NCBI GenBank assembly: GCA_007922225.1
Contig: ML679954.1
Coordinates: forward strand, 27,570,240 to 27,634,239
DNA: 64,000 nt
Direction: 5' to 3'
Source of the DNA: Emydura subglobosa
Lineage: Eukaryota; Chordata; Testudines; Chelidae
This document shows positions 22,573-34,405 of this stretch, in pieces. The number at the start of each line of letters is the position of its first letter. Positions within the stretch are counted from its first letter, which is position 1. The translations under genes were made by a program, and so were the position numbers. The notes under the pieces were generated by a model. It was not told where the DNA came from, searched no databases, and was given only the letters and a program-made list of their open reading frames with translations.

Positions 22573-22934
22573 CCTTAGACCAGAGGTCCCTACACTGTGG
22601 GGCATGCACCCAGAGGGGGACATGGAGGAACATTTGGGGGTGTGGCTGGTCAGCCTCCACAGGGGGGTGAGGCAGGAGTATCATCCAGCCGTGCTCTGCC
22701 TCGAGCTTTGCTCCGAGCTCAGCAACAGCCTCCACCCCCAGCTCCTGGCTCAGCTGCAGCACCAGGACCCCCTGCCCTGGCCCCCAGCTGTGGCATCCAG
22801 CTCCCTGCCCCAGTACCGACTGCAGCCCCCTGACCATGGCCCCACTCCCAGCACCAGCTGGGGGGAGGGGCAGGGGGTGAGGACAGGCATAAGGGGAACA
22901 TGGGGTAAAAAGTTTGGGGACCATTGCCTTAAAC
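22573..22934. mobile_element. hAT-type MITE with 8-bp target duplication, G+C-rich
   Basis: The element runs 22581-22926 (346 bp). It begins CAGAGGTCCCTACACTGTGG and ends AAAAAGTTTGGGGACCATTG, inverted relatives of each other. It is flanked by CCTTAGAC (22573-22580) and CCTTAAAC (22927-22934), an 8-bp target duplication with one mismatch. The interior is G+C-rich (CAGCTCC/CCCAGC words). It therefore holds the 150- and 78-codon plus-strand frames and the 155-codon minus-strand frame, none of which is a gene. Confidence 0.88.
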
Positions 22935-23827
22935 TACAAGAATCCTTTTTCAGATTGATTAGTAATTCACTAGGAGGATGAAATAACTGTAGTTAAATCC
23001 ATACGTTCTTTTATTACAACCTGTAACAAAATCAACACTGTAACATTGATTAATTTTTAAAAATAATCTCAGTGCTTCAAGACTCCTATAATAATAGAGC
23101 AATCATGCATCACTGTTGTTTTCCAACAGAACTATTAGTCTCTGTACTGTATTAGTGTAATTACAGCCTAATGGTTTACACTATTAAAATAGCACTAAAT
23201 TTTTCACTAAATCGAGTACAGTATATAAAAATTAATTTAAATAGCTCCAGGCTTTGAAACAATGTATTCAGAGATGTAAAAACCTATTCTTTTTTTTTTT
23301 TTTTTTCCTGAGTGAGGAAAACAAAGCTGTCAAAATGGTTGGAGGCTTTTTTGTTTGTCTTTTTAATAAGGTGGAAGCAGTGTAATATTAGAAGCAGAGA
23401 TTAAGTAATTACAGCATAAAAACCTCAAGTAAAATACGAAAAAAATCTTGTGATATTTTGATACTGTGACTTAGCAGCCTCGCTCGATTAACATTGTGAA
23501 TTTATCAAAGGATGTAAAATGGAACTAATTAGAATCTAATTTTTCATTATTGCAAACATTTCTGATGTTCTAATTTAATAAAACTACTAAAACTGAATAT
23601 GGTAATAATGCATCATAACAAATCAAAATTGTTCTGCATTTATGACAAGTAACGTCAATCAAGCTATTGTGCGATCAGCAAGAATGTCACCAAGTTATAT
23701 TTCTGACAAACTACTATACAGTATGGCTAGTCTCTTCAGTGACCGTGAATATAAAGGTAACACTTCAGTGATTAAGAGCCCAAACTTGTATATATCCTTG
23801 CATATTTGAATAGTTCTTACTCATCTA
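22935..23827. other. Unique AT-rich DNA, possible conserved non-coding element
   Basis: No repeat or open frame. The stretch 23380-23740 has a mixed, non-repetitive texture with several TAATTA/ATTAG homeodomain-like words (GGAACTAATTAGAATCTAAT, TTCTAATTTAATAAAACTAC). This is the look of distal enhancers near developmental genes, but conservation cannot be seen from one sequence. A run of about 18 T lies at 23290-23307. Confidence 0.3.
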
Positions 23828-23910
23828 AATAACTCACATCAGTCATTGAAGTAAGTGGCACTACTTGTACAAGCACTGCTCATGTGAGTAAGGATTTGCC
23901 TAATTAGGCC
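23828..23910. mobile_element. Worn palindromic MITE (AACTCACATCAGTC / TCATGTGAGTAAGG)
   Basis: AACTCACATCAGTCATTGAA and GCTCATGTGAGTAAGGATTT are loosely inverted. The words CATGTGAGTA and TCATTGAAGT belong to the same ancient MITE group as the copies at 7.3 and 15.2 kb. A weak call. Confidence 0.45.
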
Positions 23911-24029
23911 ATTAAAGTACATGGAAATAGCACTACAGATATCCTGTAAAATACATTGCAGTCTTCCATTGTATATGAAAAAGAGAAAGATTTCTAGAGT
24001 ATCTATTGAGGTGACACTGAAGGTCAGAA

Positions 24030-24400
24030 TATTAGGGCTGGCTGAACTTTCTAAATCCATCAATGCAATTCTGAAAAGAAAAAAAATGCTTCTTTCAAAG
24101 CAATTTTCTACTCCCTTCCCCTACCACCACTCATATTTTGCTTTATTCACAATTTTGGTGAAATGACTGTTTTTGTAGTAGCAATATGGATTTCCAGGGG
24201 AAGTTTTTTTCCAGAAAAAGTTTTCTTGATATGCAAACAAACTTTTGTTCAATTTCACTGGAAAACAGGCCTGGTTTTTGTTCAAAACATGTTGATTTTG
24301 TTTGGAAAATAAGACCATTTCCGCAAAAAAATGCGTTAGTGAATTTTCCCACAAAATTAGGCCTATATTCAAATTCACAACAAATGTGAAAAATGGACTC
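24030..24400. other. Possible diverged MITE, T-rich
   Basis: GGGCTGGCTGAACTTTCTAA at 24041 resembles the AGAGCTGGTC-type end, and the interior is full of TTTT/AAAA-rich words typical of that family. I cannot find a matching right end. The overlapping open frames (67, 69, 81 and 85 codons) are low-complexity. Confidence 0.3.
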
Positions 24401-24754
24401 CTTTAAGAGTATTTTACATACCAGTAACTAGCGACTCTGTTGAAGGACTACCAACATTTAGCTTGCTTTCTTGTCTGGATAATAGCCCTCATTATTTTAA
24501 ACCACTACAAAATCAGGTTTGTTTTTTAATCTTCATTTAATATTGTTTGTAAATTCACAATTTAAGATTAATTATATAAATAGCATATTAAATACATTCT
24601 TGGACTAAGTATACGTCCACCATGTACAAATATGCAAACAACTAGAATTATCCCATCAGTTGTATGTATTTATATACATATTCCAACTGTATATATTTTT
24701 ATCTAACAACTGAAGACTCACAAATATGACCCTTCCTCTTCCTTCTATTGAGTA

Positions 24755-24836
24755 AGGCCCCAATCCTGCAAACTTCTAACTAGATTAATAACTTTTCACA
24801 TGCAAGCAAACACCCTGAGTTCAATAAAAATACTAT
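24755..24836. mobile_element. Half copy of the AAGCATGTG palindromic MITE
   Basis: GTAAGGCCCCAATCCTGCAA, CACATGCAAGCAAACACC and CTGAGTTCAATAAAAAT correspond to the left half of the family copy at 15.2 kb. The right arm is missing. Confidence 0.55.
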
Positions 24837-24839
24837 ATT

Positions 24840-24937
24840 CATAGATTCATGCATTCCAAGACCAGAAGGGACCATTGTGATCAACTAGTCTGACCTCCTG
24901 TATAACACAGGCCATGGAACTTCCCCAAGATAATTCC
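24840..24937 (-). mobile_element. CR1 LINE 3' tail, minus strand
   Basis: CATAGATTCATGCATTCCAA, GACCAGAAGGGACCATTGTG, ATCAACTAGTCTGACCTCCT and GTATAACACAGGCCATGGAA are the last 100 bases of a turtle-type CR1, read in reverse. The terminal short repeat lies at the left end. The tail stops at TTCCTAG, where another element (24938-25310) begins. Confidence 0.9.
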
Positions 24938-25310
24938 TAGAGCTGGTCAGACATTTGTCATCAACAATTATCCCATCAGAAAATACCGTTTCAATTAAAC
25001 CAAATCCTATCATTTTGTTGAAAATTCATTTTGAAAAAAATGGAAAAAAAATTTCAAATGGCAAAACATCACATTTCGATGCTTTCAGAATGAAGTTTTG
25101 ACTTTTCATTTTGAAGTTTATTTTAGTTTATATAAAAAAGGTCAAAACTGAAATGAAACATTTCAATCGATCCTAAATTATAAAATTTTCAGAATTTCAT
25201 TTAGAGAAAAATTTGAAAATTTTGGCTTTTCATCCTAATTTGGGGTGGAGAAAAAATTGAAATCTTAAAATTTTCCATGGGATGGAAAATCTGTTTTCTG
25301 GCCACTCTAA
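24938..25310. mobile_element. MITE with TAGAGCTGGTC ends, beside the CR1 tail
   Basis: The left end AGAGCTGGTCAGACATTTG and the right end TTTCTGGCCACTCTAA are inverted relatives. The interior is dominated by AAAATTTTC/GAAAATTTT words (for example TGAAAATTTTGGCTTTTCAT), typical of this turtle repeat. Intact CR1 copies continue past TTCCTAGAGC, so this MITE most likely inserted into the CR1 tail. Confidence 0.75.
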
Positions 25311-25748
25311 AAATTACTCATGTGTGTGTCTTCAGAAGAAAAGTCCAAGCTATTATCTCCAGATAGTTTTCTGACATCATATGCTAACTTTGTGGAGATA
25401 TTTAATAGTTCTGATTAACTTGGATAACTAAAAATGAAACTGCAAGTCTGTCACCTGCATTGTTTCGTGGCTCATAACCATAATCCTTATTTAATTATTT
25501 ACTTCAAGGGAGCATTTTCATTATGCTTTCTGTGAATCCAAAGTAACTTATGATTGTGGGTAGTGGAAATTTATGAAGTACAGAGCTCACTGAGACTTGG
25601 TTCAGTTGAACTAATCCTCCATGGTGGCTATTGGGTTTAACTCTCTGGGAACTTCATATTCTGCAGCTGCAGAGGCTAATTCTAAATCTTCAGAAGAAAT
25701 GTTCATCTTTTACTCATTTTTGGCAGCTGCAGAATGGCATATAGATTC
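25311..25748. other. No recognisable feature
   Basis: AT-rich; nothing recognised. Confidence 0.5.
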
Positions 25749-26587
25749 TCATAGACTCAGATTTTAAGGTTAGAAGGGACCATCATGATCATCTAGTTTG
25801 ACCACCTGCACATTGCAGGCCACAGAACCTCACCCACTCATTTCTGTAATAGACCCATAACCTCTGGCTGAGTTACTCTGTATCAAATCATGGGTTAAAG
25901 ACTTCATGTTACAGAGAAATCACCATTTAAAGTAGTTTGAATCTGCAAGTGACCTGTGCTCAATGGTGCAGAGGAAGGTAAAAAACCACCAGGATCTCTG
26001 CCAATCTGATCTGGGGGAAAATTCCTTCCCAACCCCAAACATGGCAATGAGCATGTGGATAAGACCCACCAGGCAGATCCTGGGAAAATTTTTTTGTAGT
26101 AACGCAGCGCCCTCCCCATCTAATGTCCTGTCTTCAGACATTGGGGATTTTTGCTACTGGCAGTCACCCATGGGCCACATGCCATTGTAGGCAGTTTCAT
26201 CACACCATCCCCTCCATAAACTTATCAAGCTCAGTCTTGAAGCCAGTTAGGTTTTTTGCCCCAATTTCTCCCATTGGAAGGCTGTTCCAAAACCTCGCTC
26301 CTGCGATGGTTAGAAACCTTTACCTAAACTTGTTGATGGCGAATTTATATCTATTTGTTCTTGTGTCCATATTGGCACTTAACTTAAATAACTCTTCTCC
26401 CTCCCTGGTATTTATCCCTCTGATGTATTTATAGAGAGTAATCATATCTCCCCTCAGCCTTCTTTTGGTTAGGCTAAACAAGCAAAGCTCTTGGAGTCTC
26501 TTCTCATAAGGTAGGTTTTCCATTCTTTGGATATACAGCTCGGCCCCATACTCCAGAGCATAATGTTCAATTCTTCCCTCACTCCAG
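25749..26587 (-). mobile_element. CR1 LINE, 3' end of about 840 bp, minus strand
   Basis: Read on the minus strand this contains the last part of the CR1 protein and a long 3' untranslated region. It ends at the left with TCATAGACTCAG, the CR1 terminal repeat, followed inward by TTAAGGTTAGAAGGGACCAT, CATGATCATCTAGTTTGACC and ACCTGCACATTGCAGGCCAC. The 3' region includes AAATTCCTTCCCAACCCC (25999-26040). This is one of the best-kept copies in the window. It is 5' truncated close to the middle of the RT C-terminal domain. Confidence 0.92.
26320..26523 (-). pseudogene. CR1 RT C-terminal remnant
   Basis: A 67-codon minus-strand open stretch with the landmarks YEKRLQELCLFSLTKRRLRGDM and TLYKYIRGIN, and a TNRYK segment near the end. 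This is the C-terminal domain of the CR1 polyprotein. It has a stop where intact copies continue and no catalytic core, so it is not functional. Confidence 0.88.
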
Positions 26588-26739
26588 CCATATTACCATA
26601 AGTAGAATTTGCTAACTATAGTAAACAGAGTAAAATCAATAATATACAAAGCAAAGAGTACTTCTCTCATCTATTCCCTCCATTTCTAGTCAAACAGTAG
26701 GCTTCCTCCTGTGCGGTCTTACCATTTGCAATACAGTTG

Positions 26740-27240
26740 CAAGTGTTAGGTTTGTGGCAGATTAGAACTGTGGATGACTCATGTGTTTGGGTTACAGTTA
26801 GGAGATAAGCCAGCCCACATCTCCAAGATAGGGATAAGCTTGAGACTGGTTGGAAAGCCTAGGTTAAGGATTAAGAGTGCCAATAGGCAGGCCCAGGTTA
26901 TGGCTGAGCCATAGATTTTCCTGCTACATCGTCCTGTGGTTAAAGATTACAGTTAGGGCTAGCGGGGGAGACTGAGCTATGGACTTGGGCGGAAGTGGTT
27001 GGGAAGCCTGAGAACAGGTTATGGTTGGTGCTGGCTCATGATCTCACATTAAGATTACATCTTGAGCCAATTCAAATGTTTGGGCTAGGATCAGAATTGG
27101 GGATGGTTGGTGAGCCCAAGCTATGGTTAGTGTTGGGGCTGGCTGGCATCACACAATTAGAGTCCGAGCTCGCTGGTGGCCCTGGATAGAGTTAGAAATA
27201 GGGCCAGTGTGAGTTTGGGCTTGGTGCAAGTTTGAGGCCA
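26740..27240. repeat. Decayed minisatellite (GGTTGGxxAGCCxxxG family)
   Basis: Recurring worn units: GGTTGGAAAGCCTAGGTTA (26849), GGTTGGGAAGCCTGAGAACA (26998) and GGTTGGTGAGCCCAAGCTAT (27106), with repeated GGTTATGG, GGGCTGGCT and GATTACAG words between. The unit looks long and irregular. The pattern matches an old tandem array that has lost its regularity through mutation. The 64-codon frame inside is a by-product. Confidence 0.65.
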
Positions 27241-30210
27241 TCTGACAAATCCAGTCTAAATTTACAGTGAGGGTCAAATAACATTATCCTGCACCTTCCA
27301 GGTTAACTCTGCAACTATTTATTGATTTATAGTGTTGTGCATCACAGCTGGATGACCTTTTCACTTAGTCCAGTCTCCTAAAGCAGAAACTTTAGCATCA
27401 CATGGAGCTACGCTCAGCAATCTTCCTGAATTACACAATGCTGCAGATACTGAAATCTCTATATTGCCTTTTTAAAGTTAGAATCAGCAACAGTGGCTTA
27501 AGTTATTTCTGGCCTTATTGTTTTAAATGTCCAAATTCTTTGGGCCACAATTTGGCTCAATCCCACACAGACAAGTAGGGACAGAGTGTGGTAAGACTCC
27601 TCCCATCCTCCATACTTCCCTGCATGGCCTCTCCACATCTGAGCAATAGGCACAGCAAGACAGCACGTGTCCTGTATTCCTCATCCTCCATGCAAGAGGC
27701 TGAGGGGCAGAGAATGGTGGCACCAGCCATTCGTCTGAGGTCATAATCTACTCCCTGGAAGGGCCAGTAGCAAATTTCTTTCCTTGTCCTCCCAGGAGAA
27801 AGTAAAGAGCCTGATAATTAAAGCACATTTCCTGGGCTCCTCCTATGGAGGCATAACTACATGGTATACCTTATACAGGACTAGATATGAAGGGACAATC
27901 TATCCTGCAATAAGTAGAATCAATTTTGGCTGGGTATTTAATGGATACGCAGTATAGGCAGGGAACAATCTGGCATTCTCAGACAGTGGGTTACCTAATT
28001 TCAGAGGTAGACTGGTATAACACTTGTCACTTCATTATTAATGATTTCCAGATCATCACGAGATATTTATCTTTCTTTAATAAACAGAAAGTGTTACTGA
28101 CAATTCAGAATCCTTGGTTTTTTAATAAAAGAATAAACTACTGAAGAGCAGCAGACATATTCCTTGGTTCCTATCTCTCTTAGATGATAGATGTTAGTTC
28201 AGGACTTCATGTGTCACATTCCTCCAGTTTTTAATCAGCTAGATTGTTTAGATTTTGTAATAAAATGAAAATAGAACCATCTGTTCCAAAAACTTTCCTT
28301 TTGCCCCTCCTCCTACCCTTTGCCTCCCCTTTGTAAAGAAGCTGTTATATTAGGCCTGAATATGTAAGTTACGTGGTGTCTAATGGAAGTTGAGGGTGTA
28401 GCACATCACAAAACTCAGTTAATCATGCTCGTTTCATTTTCTGCTGGAGCTGTATTACAACACTGGTTACTAAAGTTCAATCTGGCGGCCCCTAAAGTTT
28501 GGAAGAGCTTTGGCACTTTTATCAGCAGGAGGGGGACTGGATTCTCAATTACTTTCCTACATCATGATATTCACATGTATCCATATGATATTTAACCGTC
28601 TTTTTTATACCATCTTTAGTGAAACCAGTGCCTGCTGTAATCATGTTTTTTGTTCAACTTTGTATTTAAATTGGATGCAATAAATGCCTGCTTATTTACC
28701 ATTATATCAAAACACCTTACCACCTCCACAAAATATTTCATCAGGAAGGATCCCAAAGTGTTTTTCAGGATCACTATGGCCTCTACTAAAATGCAGGCCC
28801 TTCTGAATCAATAAACACTTCAGCCAACAACAAAGTCACAAGTGTTTTTAAACACAAAAGTGAAGAGCTACATATCTAATTTGTCCAAGACACAGAGACC
28901 AAAAACTCTGCCCTTGCAAAATGTTTCAGGGGATCTTTAAAAAACCCCAAGTACACAGGAAATTGGGTTTTACTTTTCAACTGACTCTCCAGTAGCATTG
29001 TTCCTGTTACTGCCAAGTGAAAGCATTAACTCAATATTAACTCTCAGGTAAAAATGCTGCCTACTGAGTAGCCAGCACCACTCCCCTGCAACACCTCTGT
29101 CGTTTATGAGATCTGACGAGATAAGTCCTAGGTAGTATGGCTGCAGGCCGTCACATATCACCTTAGAGGGATTTTTTCCTTTCTTAAAAAACTGTTACAT
29201 CTGGAAAAGCCTTTTCATTTATATACTGAAAATAGGAACATTAGAACATGTGTATGAAACACTGCATTTCCCACACTTCATTTTGAAAGGATTTTCACTA
29301 ACATACTTTATTTCATTTTAAAAAGAAAACTGTATGATTAGTATCTTTCCAAATGCTTTGAAATGTGCTATACAGAAAGTGGAACAACTTTCTTAGATGC
29401 AGAGTTAAAGTAAATGAAATGCATTTTAAAATACAGTTGCACATTAAACCCATCAGGGTTCACAGACGAAAGCATAAAAATGAAGGGCAATCATGAGTCA
29501 GATAATACTGAAACCAAGAATGAGAATATATGTACCAGGCTTATCAAAGAAAGTTCACTGAATGTTTTATAAAAGTGGATAAAAACATAACAGTGCAAAA
29601 GTTTCTCTAAGCTTTTTATGAACTTATTGTTATACATTTGGAAATGTGACTATGAATATCATCCCTGAATATCAGAAAAATAAACACTGGCCAAAAGTAA
29701 ATCTGACAGTATTTTTGGTAAGGTGAAGTAGCAATTGTGATATTGAACATGCATTTTTTAAAAATACTGTTAAATGTTTGCAAAGTATTTTCTTGACACT
29801 TTTTTTTTTAAATGGTGGAGTGGTTCTCTTTTGAGGAGGCATATAGCTTAATGTTCACATTGTTGGTCATAAACGATAACATCTTTTATTTCAAAAGACT
29901 CAGGCATGTTACAAACTACACACACATATACAAAAAGGAATCACTTCACTCATCACTGAAATGCAGACACCCCTGAGAAATAAATAATGCAATACAAATC
30001 CTACACAATAGTTGTCACAACTTTGGTTTTATATCTCATCCATTAGTTTCAGTAGCAAAATACCTGATAACAGGCTATGTCTTTGGTTCACTACAGACTT
30101 AGAGAAAAAAATGCCACCTAATGATTGTACATTCCATGTGTGTTTATTTATTTGGATTTGAAATGCATCTATCCATGGATATGAAACTGTGTGTCCTATT
30201 AATAAACTTC
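27241..30210. other. Unrecognised AT-rich DNA
   Basis: Nearly 3 kb without a recognised gene or repeat. Only short poly-A or poly-T runs interrupt it. Confidence 0.45.
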
Positions 30211-30213
30211 ACC

Positions 30214-30253
30214 TAAACTGGAAAAATATTCCTAAACTGGAAAAATATTCCAA
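30214..30253. repeat. Short tandem duplication, 19-bp unit
   Basis: TAAACTGGAAAAATATTCC occurs twice head to tail, followed by a partial third AAACTAAAAACTTTCC. A small local duplication with no wider significance seen. Confidence 0.75.
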
Positions 30254-31910
30254 AACTAAAAACTTTCCAAAAATCCCAAACTCTCCCATCAAAACTTCCA
30301 TCCACTCAATCATTTCCCCTGGGAGATCTCCCACTCAAATACTGACAACAAGGCCCACCCTTTTTAGTGTTAAATATCTAACAAGACCACAGCCAACAGA
30401 GCTATGGTTGCAGGCTATAGCATATATGCAATCTATACGCATTTTGATAGACAACAGAATGTTCCTACATAAATCAAATGAGAAGTTAGAAATAATTTAG
30501 CAAATGATTTCCATATTACAAATAGAACTAAATTAAGGATGACAATTTTAGTTTATTAAAGTAGGAATATACTTTCAGAATATTTGGGAAAATGTTTGTT
30601 ACATTTTATCTTGAAGTTAATTATGAAATAAGGATAATAGTTATGAGATACCTAAAGCATGCCTATGGCTTATTATCCAATTAATTGATATGAGTAGATT
30701 GGATAAATCAAGCTAAATGACAATTAGTCATTTCACAAAAGGTAGACAGGTCTAAATAAAGAGTTTTCAAATTCTCAAATCAGTGAAGAGGTCTTGCTTT
30801 ATGAATCTTAGAAACACATTAAAAGACATTTATGTTTGCACCTAGAGAAATGGGAAGATTGCATTCAGAAGATCATTAACTACTTTATGGGAGTGTTAAT
30901 ACTGTGGAGATTTGGCTATAAGAAAAACCCAGAAATTTGGTGGGTTGTTTATATACATTTGTCCCTGAAGAGAGAAGGAGGAGAATGAATCCCTCATATC
31001 TATAATCTATAATCCCATTTTTGCATCATCCCAAAAGGCAGAAGAAAACAGCTGCACTGCCTCTATTCTTCCATTCTCTTTGTACTGCACCTATAGCAAT
31101 TTCAGGCACTCTGTTGTTGAGGCTGCTTTAATGCTACTTTGGAACAGAAATTAGACTTGGGAGATCTCAAAAGAGCCTGTAGAATTTATTTTTTAAAAAT
31201 TACATGGGATTATTACTGAAATCTTATAAGAATCCTCCTATATACTATTTTATATAAATATAGAAAGGCATATGTTTTTAGACCTATTTCTTATGCATGC
31301 TAGGAAGAGTGAATAAGAAGGATTCATTTAATCAAAAATCATAGAAACTACATACCTCCCTACAGGATAAATATGAGCTCTCTTTATAAATTCATAATGA
31401 GTCAATTTAGCGGCAAAAAAAAAAAATCTATTTAACACTCAGATTTTCTTTCATTTTATGTAAAAAACAGTGCTAATGAAAACAAAAAGGTTTAATATCT
31501 GCTCTTAAAGACAGCAACCATGCAGATGTCTCCACATTGCTCTAATTAAATACCTAAACCTGACCTCAGCTATTCCGTGATGAAAAACACACATTGCCAG
31601 ATCACGTGCAAGTTTCTGCGATGTGAGCAAGGGCAACTGACAGTTAAGCTGTGCTATGACAAGGATCATAAGATAACACCACAATGTATGTCCAGGTAAG
31701 TATGTCAGCTCATTGTTACTAACATTTATAGATGGCCTGGTGATTATCTCCATATTATGTATTTGTCCAGGTAATTGTACTTTTAGACCTGTATTTTATA
31801 TTTTGTCTATCTCTGTAAAAGAAACAATAGAGACCAAGATTGAGACTTTACATCTTGGTAAAGCTGCTCAACCTAGGTGCAGACCCACAAGGAAGGAATT
31901 GTGACTGAGG
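30254..31910. other. No recognisable feature
   Basis: AT-rich sequence; nothing recognised on either strand. Confidence 0.45.
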
Positions 31911-31914
31911 CCTG

Positions 31915-32090
31915 GTCAACACACAAAGCTTAACTAAAAGTGTGATATTGCACCGATTTAGTTAAATAGGTGCAACATCATGTGTCGGATACTCTTACAC
32001 TGGTTTAAATGCGAATGATATTGGTTTAGCCTGCCATGGTTAAATGACAGGAAAATCAATACAACTTCTGCATGTAAACAAAGCCCTCAG
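31915..32090. mobile_element. MITE with GAGGCCTGGTCAACA / TGTTTACAAAGCCCTC-type ends (hAT-like)
   Basis: The left end CTGAGGCCTGGTCAACAC and the right end GTAAACAAAGCCCTCAG are inverted relatives; intact copies have ggcctggtctacac and gtagacaaagccc. Inside are the paired words TTTAGTTAAATAGGTGCAAC and TTTAGCCTGCCATGGTTAAA. About 176 bp, no coding content. No clear 8-bp duplication seen. Confidence 0.7.
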
Positions 32091-34169
32091 GGTCTCAGTT
32101 CCTTCCCTTCATCATTGCTCCTGAGATGGGGGAAATAATACTACGGTCCTTAACAAGATGAAACAATCATCTCCCTTCCCTTCATACAGGCTCAACTCTT
32201 CCAGCCAGTGCACTGGGGGGAAAAGGAAAGCCAAGGCAACACCCTCTCCCTGCTGCTTTCTGCCCTCCTCCTTATGGAGCCTGCTTCCTCCCCACCCCCC
32301 ACCTCTACCCCACTGAGGGTGCCAATTTGAGCAAACCACAGAGAGATGGATGTTTCTGGCCTCTTATTTAACTGCACAGCAACGTAAAAATCATAATCTT
32401 GATCAAACAATTATTTTACATCATACAACCTGAATCAAGTCTTAAAGCAGATCACTGATGCAGCCGCTGCTGTCCTCCATGGAGAGAGAACCTGAACTGC
32501 AGCATCCGAGAAGGTAGAGCTGAGACTCAGTAATTATTGGGGAACAAGGTCTAGGGCATGGAGAATGCAGAGATGTGCTTCCCAAATGGTGGCACAGAAG
32601 GCTGGCAAGGGCCATTATGGGAACAGGGCAGAAGAAGTTACTTGAAAAACACTAGGTATGATTATAATAAAAATGCAGACAAATTCATATCCACATGAGC
32701 CCTAAAAATCAGGATTTAAACTTAATACTGATAATTCAGCCCTGTGCCACTGAGTGCTAAAGAAGACTCTCCCAGACAGCATATATAGTATTCAAATTTG
32801 CATTGCCAAAGTGGTTTGGAAAACAAAGGGTGCTTCCAAATTTAGGAGATACCCACCTATGATAAAATTTTACTACCCTTTACCACTTCCCTGCTGCCAA
32901 TCACTCACACAGGTTGAAATATTCCAGGAAGAACAACAAGGGCAAACCTTTGATATTCTTATACAAATGTTAACTAAGAAAATGCTCAACCTTTAAGACA
33001 TTTTCAGACAATTAATTTGCAGACTTTGCACAATTTAATCAGAAGAAGTTTTAAACAGCAATATTGCAATTAAACAGTGTATTGCTGCAGTTGTAATTTA
33101 CCACACTACTCGTGTCATGTAATCCAGCAGACAAAGCTGTCCGGTACATGAGAGAAGAAATGGAAGGATAACGTTCTTTAGGAATGCAGGTCTATCTAAC
33201 ATTTTACAGTGCTAAAAATACCCGTAGGACTTGTTCTGATATCTTGTAATTATGCACACACATCCTGATTTATGGTGCGTGCTTCCCAGCTCAAAGAGTA
33301 TGCATTCTGCATGATATTCTGCCCTATTCACGTGTAAAATGCTTGGTTCCATAATGTCATAAAAGATGGAATAGGCTCATTGCACATGTTACTATTGATT
33401 TCAAATGAACATGGGGCCTAATCTAATGATCCTTTTCAGCGAAGGATAAATTTGCACAATTTAGCCTTAAACAGAGTCAGTGTCAGATCCTTTCAACTAT
33501 TGCCTTTGAAAAATGTGCCTGTGTTGCTGAAGATCCCCACTGTTCAGCTTCCTTCATAAGGCTACTGCAGAGTCAGTGAGGAGAAAAAACAGGAAAGAGA
33601 AAATAAGAAACCAAAAAAGGGAAATTATGTTGGGCTAAATGGCTTTTTCATGCCAAATTTTCAAAGTAATCTGTAAATTGTTCCTGCAATTTTGTGCATC
33701 CAATGTTTGCATATGAAACATCACAAATCCATTTTCACCTGTTACTTTATGTATCTCAGTCATGTAAATTAAGAACAGATTTCTGTGTATCTGTTTCAAT
33801 GAGCATTAGCAGAGGACTGACACGGTTGAAGGTAGGTTTTGTGATGGGAACGTGTAGTGGTATGTGGGATATTTCAATTATATTGTCCTGCTGACTGGTG
33901 ATTAAGTGAGATGTAATGTGGAGGGAAGGAGAAGTGCTGATGCTTAAGAGGTTTTATGACACAACTCCTCTAAGATAGTGTTTTTAAATGTACATTGGGC
34001 TATCTAGAGTTTTGCATGGGCACCCTCTGGGATGAAGTTGTTTTTTAGATCAAATTTAAAATAAGTACGTTTCATACATTTAAATAATGGAGCTTATCAC
34101 ATGTAGAGAAACGCAGTTCCATCTCAGAAACACACCATCTTTCAGTAAAGAAAGGATGGTTTTGCAGTT
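32091..34169. other. No recognised gene or repeat
   Basis: Mostly AT-rich, with a C-rich stretch at 32196-32335. Open frames of 60-82 codons have no motifs. Confidence 0.45.
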
Positions 34170-34405
34170 GAAACACAGGCCTGGGAGTCAAGAGATGTGG
34201 GGTTTATATTCAGTTCTGCCACAGAATTCCCATGTGACCGTGGACAAGACACTTACACTCTATATGCCTCAGCACCCCTATGATTAAAATAGAGATAAAA
34301 CTGACCTATTTCACAAAGGGATTGTGATGCTTACCTCATTAATAATTGTAAAAGTTTCTGAGATCCTCTCATAAAAAGGCTCTATAAAAGTATACATTAT
34401 TTCTT
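34170..34405 (+). mobile_element. MIR SINE, plus strand
   Basis: The full MIR order is present in sense orientation: AGGCCTGGGAGTCAAGAG, TTCAGTTCTGCCACAGAATT, CATGTGACCGTGGACAAGAC, ACTTACACTCTATATGCCTC, AGCACCCCTATGATTAAAAT, ATTTCACAAAGGGATTGTGA and CTCTATAAAAGTATACATTA. It is a tRNA-derived SINE, well kept apart from point changes. Part of the 66-codon frame at 34087 and the 90-codon minus-strand frame overlap it and are not genes. Confidence 0.85.

Noticed and set aside
22457..22981. Overlapping 150-codon plus-strand and 155-codon minus-strand open frames
   Set aside because: They lie in the G+C-rich interior of a hAT MITE with terminal inverted repeats and an 8-bp duplication. Frames open on both strands reflect composition, and no domain is visible.
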